A DNA stretch of 22,131 nt from a virus. Location: IMG/VR virus record IMGVR_UViG_3300027675_000030, positions 1 through 22,131 of that record; one strand, 5' to 3'. The notes under the pieces are model-generated. The model was not told the DNA's origin. It made no database searches and worked only from the letters and a program-made list of their open reading frames with translations. The translations under genes were made by a program, and so were the position numbers. Of this stretch, positions 14,942-19,637 are shown in pieces; within the stretch, counting starts at the first letter, position 1, and the number at the start of each line of letters is the position of its first letter.

Positions 14942-15487
14942 TTAATTAATTGTGTATAATTCATAGTATACATACAACTCACCATTCCAGTTATTAGCAC
15001 CAGCTAATGTAGGATTAGCATTATAAAGATTAAACCCTAATCCAGCTGAAACTCCTGTCGCAATTAAATATGGAATAGCATTATCAGTTATAGTATTGCT
15101 GTAATATACAGAGTATTGTACATATATGTTATCTTTATTACCTACGGTAAGATCTAGATCTGGATTATTAATAATAAAAGATACTGAATTAGCATAAGCT
15201 GGATCAGGAGTTAAAGGAACAGATGAGCCCATACCAAGGATATCAATAATACCACGAGGAGTATCTACTGTTACAACAGGAGTAGCTGTAATATCTAACT
15301 CATAATGTTTAGTATTACCAACATTACCTGATTGTACTGCATTAGTTAATGTCATTGCACCAGCAAGATAGTCATCATCTCTTCTGCCATCTTTTTGTCC
15401 TACAGGTAATAAAGCTTTAGTAGGATCTACTGAGGTTACAAACCTTTTACCATTTTTAAGCCAAGAAATAAAATTAAGTATATCCAT
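14942..15487 (-). CDS. Short appendage protein with shared docking module, 181 aa
   Basis: The first 45 residues (MDILNFISWLKNGKRFVTSV, then LLPVGQKDGRRDDDYLAGA) are the same module as in the 814- and 352-residue proteins. The remainder (about 60-181) is a compact beta-rich domain with hydrophobic strands (VTVDTPRGIIDILGMG, IYVQYSVYYSN, ELYVYYELYTIN) and no repeats. It may be a stub fibre or a spike tip carried on the same attachment. It is the first gene after the terminator at 15532-15569 and so begins its transcription unit, although no TAnnTTTG box is apparent upstream. Confidence 0.75.
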   Translation of the reverse strand: MDILNFISWLKNGKRFVTSVDPTKALLPVGQKDGRRDDDYLAGAMTLTNAVQSGNVGNTKHYELDITATPVVTVDTPRGIIDILGMGSSVPLTPDPAYANSVSFIINNPDLDLTVGNKDNIYVQYSVYYSNTITDNAIPYLIATGVSAGLGFNLYNANPTLAGANNWNGELYVYYELYTIN

Positions 15488-15531
15488 TTTAATATGTAGT
15501 TTTTATATACTATAATATACAAAAATTTCAT

Positions 15532-15569
15532 GAATAAAAAAAATCCCCAGAACAAAAGTTCCAGGGATT
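15532..15569 (-). terminator. Intrinsic terminator after the DUF3310 gene
   Basis: On the minus strand a 12-bp stem (15558-15569 with 15542-15553, including two G-U pairs, UUUU loop) is followed by eight U. It lies 28 bases after the stop at 15597 and ends the co-chaperonin/DUF3310 unit. Confidence 0.9.
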
Positions 15570-15596
15570 CCCAATTAACCATTTAAAACACGCAGA

Positions 15597-15929
15597 CTAT
15601 AAAGAATCAATTCTTCTTTGCAAATATACTAAAGCTTTTTGTAAATCCTCCTTTTCTTTAGATTTATTTTTCTTTCCAGCTCTAGCTACATACTTAATAA
15701 CATTACCTAGATAGAAATCTTTATCTAATTCCCAAGCTTCTAATACATTAAAGACTTCATATATATTATCTTTCCCACCATAATGAGCAGGTCTAACAGC
15801 ACTATGCTTCTTACAAAACAACTCTTCAGCTTCTACTTTAAGAGGAGATTGATATCTAAGTTCTTCCTCATGCCATTCTCTTGTTGCACTTCCCATAGTC
15901 TCATATATATATTCTTCCTGCGGTGACAT
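15597..15929 (-). CDS. DUF3310 family protein
   Basis: The C-terminal two thirds of this 110-residue protein (about 46-108) match DUF3310: RPAHYGGKDNIYEVFNVLEA, then GNVIKYVARAGKK (75-87), then a closing helix LQKALVYLQRRIDSL. The conserved H49, Y50 and the GNxxKYxxRxGxK block are all present. DUF3310 proteins are widespread in phages, sometimes labelled nucleotide kinase without evidence, and I do not repeat that claim. The N-terminal 45 residues are acidic and helical. The gene is last in its unit and begins 5 bases after the co-chaperonin gene. Confidence 0.85.
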   Translation of the reverse strand: MSPQEEYIYETMGSATREWHEEELRYQSPLKVEAEELFCKKHSAVRPAHYGGKDNIYEVFNVLEAWELDKDFYLGNVIKYVARAGKKNKSKEKEDLQKALVYLQRRIDSL

Positions 15930-15934
15930 ATTAA

Positions 15935-16213
15935 TTAATATTTAAAAGCAATATCAAATTCTTTTACCATCAATTTCATTGCGCCATCAATTTCAACTTT
16001 CTCTGCACCTTCTAATCCGTAACCTTGTACATATACCTTGTCACCAACTTGTACTTTCTCTACTTCATCACCAACAGCAAATACTTCTAACTGAGACCAT
16101 TTCTTAATAGCTTCTTTCTGTAGTAATTCTTTGTCAGAATCATTCAACTGAATAGTTGATTCTTTCATTTCTGGTATGTTTATCAACACCCTTTTTCCAA
16201 ATAATTTTTCCAT
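15935..16213 (-). CDS. GroES-like co-chaperonin
   Basis: The 92-residue product has the GroES beta-barrel pattern: an N-terminal strand KRVLINIPE, a helix-loop region with LLQKEAIKKWSQLEVFAVGD where the G[DE]xVxxxxVGDxVYV core follows (VGDEVEKVQVGDKVYVQGYG), and a closing strand with MLMVKE-type hydrophobics (MKLMVKEFDIAFKY). In bacterial GroES the mobile loop between the first strands contacts GroEL through a hydrophobic tripeptide; here the equivalent is not obvious, and the polar NDSDKELLQKE segment replaces it. Phages such as T4 (gp31) encode their own co-chaperonin so that host GroEL folds the capsid protein. It lies 5 bases after the upstream gene. Confidence 0.75.
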   Translation of the reverse strand: MEKLFGKRVLINIPEMKESTIQLNDSDKELLQKEAIKKWSQLEVFAVGDEVEKVQVGDKVYVQGYGLEGAEKVEIDGAMKLMVKEFDIAFKY

Positions 16214-16218
16214 GATAT

Positions 16219-16491
16219 TTATTTATTAAAATTAATTACTTTTTCTACTGCTGTTTGAGCACCAACTAATTCTCCTATTGCATGATCAAATAACAAACTC
16301 TTTACTGGAGATTTATAAGCTGTATTATAATCATCCTTAAGTATGTTAGCAATCTCAGCAATCATTCTCCTTACTTTACTTACTGTATCATCATTAGCAT
16401 TACTGAACTCAGTCTCTGCTAATATCTCACCAAATGACTTTATCTTAGTTTCATTCAGTTCCATTTCCATTCCTTTAGTTTCTGTTTCCAT
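16219..16491 (-). CDS. Small helical phage protein, 90 aa
   Basis: The N-terminus is polar and Met/Glu-rich. Two amphipathic helices follow, VSKVRRMIAEIANILKDDYN and SLLFDHAIGELVGAQTAVEK. Similar two-helix proteins with an [AxxELxxAQxxxxK] ending occur in many phages. Their helix pattern reminds me of the small oligomeric Acb2/DUF7681-type anti-CBASS proteins, but I cannot show homology, so no function is assigned. It follows the PGDYG-like gene after 9 bases and precedes the co-chaperonin after 5. Alternative internal starts (Met8 or Met10) are possible. Confidence 0.65.
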   Translation of the reverse strand: METETKGMEMELNETKIKSFGEILAETEFSNANDDTVSKVRRMIAEIANILKDDYNTAYKSPVKSLLFDHAIGELVGAQTAVEKVINFNK

Positions 16492-16500
16492 ATATTTAAT

Positions 16501-16767
16501 TTATTTTATTACACTATCATAAGTCAACATGAACACATCCGGTTTACATGCATAGAACTCACCTTTAATTCCTTTAATAACATAATCTCCTACACTAGAT
16601 CTCATAGGCCCTTCCAAAGTATCTATAACCAATTGCACATTTGCTGAATCTTTAGACACAACAAAGCTAGCATAGTCACCAACAAACTCAAAGATCTCAG
16701 ATCTATTATCTCCATTCCATTTAACTGCGTAAACCTCAATAGGTTTTTTTACATATCTCTTTACCAT
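16501..16767 (-). CDS. Widespread phage protein of unknown function, 88 aa
   Basis: The protein matches a common small phage family: an opening VKKPIEVYAVKW (residues 6-17), a middle LVIDTLEGPMRSSVGDYVIK, and a close GIKGEFYACKPDVFMLTYD (66-84). The GDYVIKGIKGEFYxCKPDxF block is characteristic and is usually found in dsDNA phages outside structural modules. No enzymatic activity is known to me. The start overlaps the stop of the upstream 68-residue gene by one base, so the two are translationally coupled. Confidence 0.82.
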   Translation of the reverse strand: MVKRYVKKPIEVYAVKWNGDNRSEIFEFVGDYASFVVSKDSANVQLVIDTLEGPMRSSVGDYVIKGIKGEFYACKPDVFMLTYDSVIK

Positions 16768-16973
16768 TATGCTAGAAATCTTTTATCAGTTAATAATATA
16801 GGAAGTACAGGTTCTTCATCCTGTGACAACAATTGAAACTTTAACTGTTCCAGTATACCTATCAAAGTTGGTTTGGATTCCTCAGATACTTGTGCCATCT
16901 GAATCTCTATTTCTCCATCTGATTTAGAGACAATAGACAAAATAGTCTTAGACTCATTAATAATACTTTTCAT
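16767..16973 (-). CDS. Hypothetical protein, 68 aa, first gene of its unit
   Basis: The product (MKSIINESKTILSIVSKSDG, later GILEQLKFQLLSQDEEPVLP) is acidic, with an alternating hydrophobic N-terminal half and a helical second half. No motif is recognised. It starts 20 bases after a perfect TATATTTG box and directly after an inverted repeat (16980-16996), so it is the promoter-proximal gene of the unit that goes on to the PGDYG-like, helical, co-chaperonin and DUF3310 proteins. Confidence 0.6.
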   Translation of the reverse strand: MKSIINESKTILSIVSKSDGEIEIQMAQVSEESKPTLIGILEQLKFQLLSQDEEPVLPILLTDKRFLA

Positions 16974-16979
16974 ATACAG

Positions 16980-17000
16980 TTTGTTGGTACAACAAATATA
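16980..17000 (-). promoter_or_regulatory. -7 promoter box overlapping an inverted repeat (operator candidate)
   Basis: On the minus strand TATATTTG (16993-17000) matches TAnnTTTG, and the bases that follow form an inverted repeat (TTTGTTG-tac-CAACAAA, 7-bp arms) that would cover the transcription start. A repressor bound there would block the unit starting at 16973. No good -33 box is seen. Confidence 0.5.
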
Positions 17001-17030
17001 AAAATATTTTTGTAACCATAACTAAACTCC

Positions 17031-17061
17031 ATAAAAAAAACCCTAGGTTTTAACTAGGGTT
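17031..17061 (-). terminator. Intrinsic terminator/attenuator upstream of the co-chaperonin unit
   Basis: On the minus strand an 8-bp stem (17054-17061 with 17039-17046, 7-base loop) is followed by eight U. No gene ends just before it, so it must act on a leader transcript coming from 17100 or above. Confidence 0.8.
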
Positions 17062-17106
17062 AGTTTCAATAAATAATTATTGGAGAATATATAAAAAGTA
17101 GCACAA

Positions 17107-17136
17107 CAAATGTAGCACTATTTCCGGATATACAAA
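17107..17136 (-). promoter_or_regulatory. Bacteroidota-type promoter, minus strand
   Basis: On the minus strand TTTG (17133-17136) is followed by an 18-base spacer and TACATTTG (17107-17114), matching TAnnTTTG. It would start a leader of about 65 bases that meets the terminator at 17031-17061, so only a short RNA or read-through into the unit at 16973 would result. Confidence 0.55.
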
Positions 17137-17160
17137 AAATTTTTTATAATAATTTTCTCC

Positions 17161-17330
17161 CCTACCTCAGACTCCGGGTACACTTAACCAAGGTTACTAC
17201 CCCCCGGCCTTACTACCACCGTATATAAGAGATGGAGATGGAGCCCCAATGAAAGCACCCCGGCCCAAGCTGCAGCTAGGGGTACCCCCTATCTTTGCTG
17301 GCAGGGCACTTCATTTCAGCCAACCACACC
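17161..17330. other. GC-rich non-coding island between the diverging blocks
   Basis: By hand count 95 of 170 bases are G or C (about 56%), against roughly 30% around it. It holds two 10-bp palindromes (AGCTGCAGCT at 17269-17278 and GGGGTACCCC at 17279-17288), the small inverted repeat TAACC-aa-GGTTA (17195-17206), and the short repeat CCCCGGCC twice. No credible gene exists on either strand. It may be a structured RNA, a DNA site (for example packaging, replication or recombination), or DNA of foreign origin. Confidence 0.6.
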
Positions 17331-17378
17331 AAACTTTTTTCCTTCGGAGAAAAAGTGTTGTAGTGTGTCTGTCTGGCT
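17318..17378 (+). other. Long imperfect hairpin with UUCG tetraloop
   Basis: Nested arms AGCCA/TGGCT (17318-17322, 17374-17378), CACAC/GTGTG (17325-17329, 17363-17367) and an inner stem (17333-17342 with 17347-17356, one mismatch) close on a C(TTCG)G tetraloop, which is unusually stable as RNA on the plus strand. No U-run follows, so it is not a typical terminator. It directly abuts the first copy of the 17-bp repeat. Confidence 0.6.
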
Positions 17379-17393
17379 AACCCTGAACTGAAT
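17377..17393 (+). repeat. 17-bp promoter-like repeat, copy 1
   Basis: CTAACCCTGAACTGAAT. It differs from the consensus CTAACCCTTWACTGAAT at one base and lacks the pyrimidine tract seen before copies 3 to 6. It lies 20 bases before the start codon at 17414. A 6-bp inverted repeat CTAAAT/ATTTAG (17394-17410) follows and would sit in the 5' leader. Confidence 0.75.
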
Positions 17394-17413
17394 CTAAATT
17401 AAATATTTAGACT

Positions 17414-17650
17414 ATGAAAACTTCCACTACCGTTCCAGATTTCAAGACAACACAAATAAAACTTTGCAAAAGCAAGTTTGATTGGTGTTATGCCGGTTTT
17501 GATATAATCAACAAAACCTGGCATACCTTTGGCAAGGCCTATTGTGCAAAAATAGGCTTGCAAGAGGGCAACGTTTACACTGTTGACCTCTTCACAAAGG
17601 TATACAATGGCCGCACTGAGTGGGCCATTGGCAAAGTATATGGCATATAG
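17414..17650 (+). CDS. Hypothetical protein, 78 aa, first plus-strand cassette
   Basis: This is a small protein with aromatic and basic residues (MKTSTTVPDFKTTQIKLCKS, then FDWCYAGFDIINKTWHTFGK) and a C-terminal half of strand-like segments (GNVYTVDLFTKVYNGR, AIGKVYGI). It contains three cysteines with no CxxC pair. It probably folds as a small beta domain. No family is recognised. It stands alone: a promoter-like repeat upstream, and a terminator whose stem begins inside the last codons and has the stop codon in its loop. The isolated one-gene cassette is typical of phage early genes that act on the host, but that is inference. Confidence 0.7.
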   Translation: MKTSTTVPDFKTTQIKLCKSKFDWCYAGFDIINKTWHTFGKAYCAKIGLQEGNVYTVDLFTKVYNGRTEWAIGKVYGI

Positions 17651-17667
17651 CCATATACTTTTTTTTT
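17633..17667 (+). terminator. Intrinsic terminator overlapping the stop codon
   Basis: A perfect 12-bp stem (17633-17644 with 17650-17661, 5-base loop) is followed by a T-run (17659-17667). The stop codon TAG at 17648-17650 lies in the loop and edge of the hairpin, so the 3' end of the gene doubles as the terminator. Confidence 0.9.
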
Positions 17668-17707
17668 CAGTGAGTGATTCCTGTAGATTATTACAGTATA
17701 GTTTTCT

Positions 17708-17724
17708 CTAACCCTTAACTGAAT
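17708..17724 (+). repeat. 17-bp promoter-like repeat, copy 2
   Basis: CTAACCCTTAACTGAAT, an exact match to the consensus. It lies 41 bases after the previous terminator and 19 bases before the start codon at 17744. Confidence 0.8.
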
Positions 17725-17743
17725 ACAAATAAAACTTACAGTT

Positions 17744-17908
17744 ATGGATAATAGAATACTAAAGATGATACAGGAATCTATTGATGCTATCTATGAGAGA
17801 ATAGGTAAAGACCTAGAGGCAGATGTTATACCAGATCCTTATGATATTGGTGCATTTGATGCACTAGCTGCATTAAGAGAAAAGATAGAGAAACAAGCAG
17901 AGCAATAG
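17744..17908 (+). CDS. Small acidic helical protein, 54 aa
   Basis: A 54-codon frame runs from the ATG at 17744 to TAG at 17906-17908. The product begins MDNRILKMIQESIDAIYERI and continues with an acidic stretch (GKDLEADVIPDPYDIGAFDA), then a charged helix (LAALREKIEKQAEQ). It looks like a two-helix protein. It is preceded by an exact copy of the 17-bp repeat and ends within a terminator stem, giving the same cassette form as its neighbours. No family is recognised. The reading frame and its fit with the cassette borders make it convincing despite its size. Confidence 0.75.
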   Translation: MDNRILKMIQESIDAIYERIGKDLEADVIPDPYDIGAFDALAALREKIEKQAEQ

Positions 17909-17925
17909 CTCTGTTTAGTTTTCCT
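17895..17925 (+). terminator. Intrinsic terminator overlapping the stop codon
   Basis: The stem CAGAGC/GCTCTG (17898-17903 with 17908-17913, AATA loop) extends by further A-U and G-U pairs and is followed by a T-rich tail. The stop codon of the 54-residue gene is in the hairpin. Confidence 0.75.
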
Positions 17926-17939
17926 ATTCCCTCTTCTTT

Positions 17940-17956
17940 CTAACCCTTAACTAAAC
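17940..17956 (+). repeat. 17-bp promoter-like repeat, copy 3
   Basis: CTAACCCTTAACTAAAC, preceded by the pyrimidine tract CCCTCTTCTTT. It lies 15 bases after the previous terminator's T-rich tail and 30 bases before the start at 17987. Confidence 0.75.
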
Positions 17957-17986
17957 TCAAAATAATTATAAACCAATTAAATATAT

Positions 17987-18421
17987 ATGTATATGAAAAC
18001 AGTATTAGAAATTGCATTGAGTACTAAGTTCAATGCAGAACAAGTTCCTGCAATAATAGAGATACTAGGTAATACACCGAATACAGATGTTGCTGCAGAG
18101 ATAATATTAGGCGTCTATACAGAGCCTACTATCAGTGAGCAGTCTGTACTAGATAACAAACTATGTACATTTGTAATCTACAACAAATGGACTAAAGATG
18201 TAACCTATACATATAATACTGTAAAGAAGAAACAGATATATGTAAACAAAGATGCTGATGAAGACAGTATCACAGTAGAGAACTATGAAGAGCATGTGGT
18301 CAGTAGAAATGGTAAGTATATTACTTTAACATTTCCAAATGAAACAGAAACTGCAAGATCATGGACCCAATTAAGTAGTTGGGAAAATTGTGCATCCAAA
18401 GTAGGACAAATGCAACCATAA
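17987..18421 (+). CDS. Hypothetical protein, 144 aa
   Basis: The N-terminal 45 residues form helices (ALSTKFNAEQVPAIIEILGN, TDVAAEIILGVY). The rest is beta-rich with aromatic and basic strands (CTFVIYNKWTKDVTYTYNTV, then QIYVNKDADEDSITVENYEE), ending in GQMQP. No transmembrane segment, signal peptide or active site is visible. A second ATG two codons on (17993) is equally possible as the start. It is a single-gene cassette, with repeat copy 3 upstream and a terminator beginning in the stop codon. Function unknown. Confidence 0.75.
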   Translation: MYMKTVLEIALSTKFNAEQVPAIIEILGNTPNTDVAAEIILGVYTEPTISEQSVLDNKLCTFVIYNKWTKDVTYTYNTVKKKQIYVNKDADEDSITVENYEEHVVSRNGKYITLTFPNETETARSWTQLSSWENCASKVGQMQP

Positions 18422-18446
18422 AAGGCTTCGGCCTTTTTTGTTTTTA
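18420..18446 (+). terminator. Intrinsic terminator with UUCG tetraloop
   Basis: The stem AAAAGGC/GCCTTTT (18420-18426 with 18431-18437) closes on a TTCG tetraloop and is followed by a T-rich run. It begins inside the stop codon of the 144-residue gene. Confidence 0.9.
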
Positions 18447-18462
18447 GTATTCCCTCTTTCTT

Positions 18463-18479
18463 CTAACCCTTTACTGAAT
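18463..18479 (+). repeat. 17-bp promoter-like repeat, copy 4
   Basis: CTAACCCTTTACTGAAT, preceded by CCCTCTTTCTT. It stands in front of a stretch with no reading frame that ends in its own terminator, so this cassette seems to encode an RNA. Confidence 0.8.
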
Positions 18480-18637
18480 TTGTATTACAATTGTATCTGA
18501 ACTAATGATGATACTATATATGTAATACATATGATGTAACCCAACTATAGGGCATCACCTTATGACTTTGGTGTATAAGACCCAAACAAGGATTAGTCAT
18601 CCAGCAAACAGAACAGGTGCATCCTGTTTTGTTTTTT
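18480..18637 (+). ncRNA. Candidate small RNA in its own promoter-terminator cassette
   Basis: About 155 bases lie between repeat copy 4 and a terminator, with no frame longer than a few codons that could be a gene. The 5' half folds into nested arms: TGTATTAC/GTAATACA (18481-18488, 18522-18529) around GTATC/GATAC (18493-18497, 18510-18514). The middle has a CCC/GGG/CCC arrangement in which GGG (about 18550) could pair with either side, giving two alternative hairpins. The 3' end is a strong terminator. It lies in series with four protein-coding cassettes of the same form. Confidence 0.6.
18606..18637 (+). terminator. Intrinsic terminator of the candidate small RNA
   Basis: A 12-bp stem (18606-18617 with 18623-18634, one G-U pair, TGCAT loop) runs into a T-rich tail (18632-18637). 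Confidence 0.85.
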
Positions 18638-18655
18638 CCAACAACCCTCTTTTTT

Positions 18656-18672
18656 CTAACCCTTAACTTATT
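18656..18672 (+). repeat. 17-bp promoter-like repeat, copy 5
   Basis: CTAACCCTTAACTTATT, preceded by CCCTCTTTTTT. The last five bases differ from the consensus. It lies 38 bases before the start codon at 18711. Confidence 0.75.
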
Positions 18673-18710
18673 TTGATAACAATTTTATAAACCAATAAAC
18701 AACTACAGCT

Positions 18711-19139
18711 ATGAAAGCAATTTATGAATCAAATTATGTGCAAGTGAAAGAAGGACCAGGAAAAGGTAAAGTATTTCATGTGTACAGTATTGTGGGCAGT
18801 AAAGATGAACTGAAAGAGTTCACATCATCACCACAGTTTAAGAAGTACCCGAGAACCAATAAGGTTACAGGTGCACCACAATTGGTTACCATGTACATGG
18901 ACCCATTGAGAGATGAACTGCCATTGTACAAGAAAGACTCTGGTGATTTCACCCTAGACGGTAGTGAGACAAGAAAAGATGTGGGCAGATTAGAAGCACT
19001 GGGTAAGATAAGCCCTGCAATGGAATCTGCATTTGCTACCACATTAGTAGCAAGAATGGAAAGACCAAAAGGGTTAATGGAGAGAATGAAAGCAGAGGAG
19101 ACTGCAGAGAGTACACCTGCAGAGCTAGACAAGATCTAG
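18711..19139 (+). CDS. Hypothetical protein, 142 aa
   Basis: The first part is beta-like and Gly/Lys-rich (NYVQVKEGPGKGKVFHVYSI), followed by a segment with charged turns (SSPQFKKYPRTNKVTGAPQL). The second half is acidic then helical (LYKKDSGDFTLDGSETRK, later LVARMERPKGLMERMKAEET). The C-terminal tail is acidic, which is often seen in single-stranded DNA-binding proteins; I note this only as a possibility, because the fold is not evident. Its codons use somewhat more G and C than the neighbouring genes. The gene is a single-gene cassette with repeat copy 5 upstream and a terminator downstream. The minus-strand frame over it is a shadow. Confidence 0.75.
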   Translation: MKAIYESNYVQVKEGPGKGKVFHVYSIVGSKDELKEFTSSPQFKKYPRTNKVTGAPQLVTMYMDPLRDELPLYKKDSGDFTLDGSETRKDVGRLEALGKISPAMESAFATTLVARMERPKGLMERMKAEETAESTPAELDKI

Positions 19140-19148
19140 TGTACCAAG

Positions 19149-19178
19149 AACAAATAGGCTTAGGCCTATTTGTTTTTT
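19149..19178 (+). terminator. Intrinsic terminator after the 142-residue gene
   Basis: A perfect 11-bp stem (19149-19159 with 19164-19174, TTAG loop) is followed by a T-run. It begins 9 bases after the stop codon. Confidence 0.92.
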
Positions 19179-19200
19179 AGTAACTATACCCTCTTTTTTT

Positions 19201-19217
19201 CTAACCCTTTACTGAGT
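19201..19217 (+). repeat. 17-bp promoter-like repeat, copy 6
   Basis: CTAACCCTTTACTGAGT, preceded by CCCTCTTTTTTT. No gene follows; a terminator hairpin begins 6 bases later. Confidence 0.75.
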
Positions 19218-19223
19218 AAGTGT

Positions 19224-19253
19224 GACATAATGCTAAAGCATTATGTCTTTTTT
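19224..19253 (+). terminator. Terminator directly after repeat copy 6
   Basis: A perfect 10-bp stem (GACATAATGC/GCATTATGTC, 19224-19233 with 19238-19247, TAAA loop) is followed by six T. A transcript started at copy 6 would be only about 30 to 50 bases. Confidence 0.85.
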
Positions 19254-19256
19254 GCA

Positions 19257-19372
19257 TAGTATATAGTATATATGTATATAGTATATAGAAGACAGTGTAT
19301 ATATAATGTATACAGTATATAGTATATAGAGTATATATATAGTATATAGTATATATACAGTATACTTATTAC
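19257..19372. repeat. TA-step-rich repeat tract
   Basis: About 115 bases consist of imperfect repeats of units such as AGTATATAGTATATA, with almost no G or C except the regular G of the AGTATA unit. Such tracts melt easily and are typical of DNA-unwinding elements at origins, but could also be a simple slippage-prone repeat. No gene lies on either strand. Confidence 0.55.
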
Positions 19373-19440
19373 TTAATACTAAATACTCAGTAGTAGTTAA
19401 TGATCATACTGTATGTTGATTACTGTAATGATGATATGTC

Positions 19441-19491
19441 AGATCAAATAGAGTTAGTACACTGTACTTAGTACTAAAAGCTAATTGATCT
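19441..19491. other. Long hairpin with nested perfect arms
   Basis: The outer arms AGATCAA/TTGATCT (19441-19447, 19485-19491) enclose TAG/CTA and then the inner arms TTAGTAC/GTACTAA (19454-19460, 19471-19477) with a 10-base loop, giving about 17 base pairs in all. No T-run follows. It could be a structured RNA element or a protein-binding cruciform. Confidence 0.6.
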
Positions 19492-19544
19492 ACAGTGAGT
19501 GCAATAGTTATTTTATAGGCTATTGAAGCTGACATAGCACCATT

Positions 19545-19637
19545 AGAGTAAAATAAAGCTAATGAAGATATGTGAGAGCGATTAGAGCATGATGATGGGT
19601 GAAATTGGGTGTAAACCTCTCACACATACTTTACTCT
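19545..19637. other. Long-range stem-loop element
   Basis: AGAGTAAA (19545-19552) is complementary to TTTACTCT (19630-19637), and further in GTGAGAG (19572-19578) is complementary to CTCTCAC (19617-19623). The two stems are separated by a one-sided bulge, with a loop of about 38 bases. The paired spacing suggests selection on structure. Confidence 0.55.

Noticed and set aside
17249-17380. 43-codon plus-strand frame in the GC-rich island
   Set aside because: Its GC-rich codons (CCC, CGG, CCC) differ from all other genes here, it ends inside the UUCG hairpin, and it has no AT-rich leader like the real genes.
18776-19132. 118-codon minus-strand frame opposite the 142-residue gene
   Set aside because: It is antisense to a gene with its own promoter-like repeat and terminator; the Ser/Leu-rich product is a shadow.
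17377-19217. CRISPR array made from the 17-bp repeats
   Set aside because: The spacing is irregular (about 190 to 550 bases), the repeats are too short, and genes and terminators lie between them.
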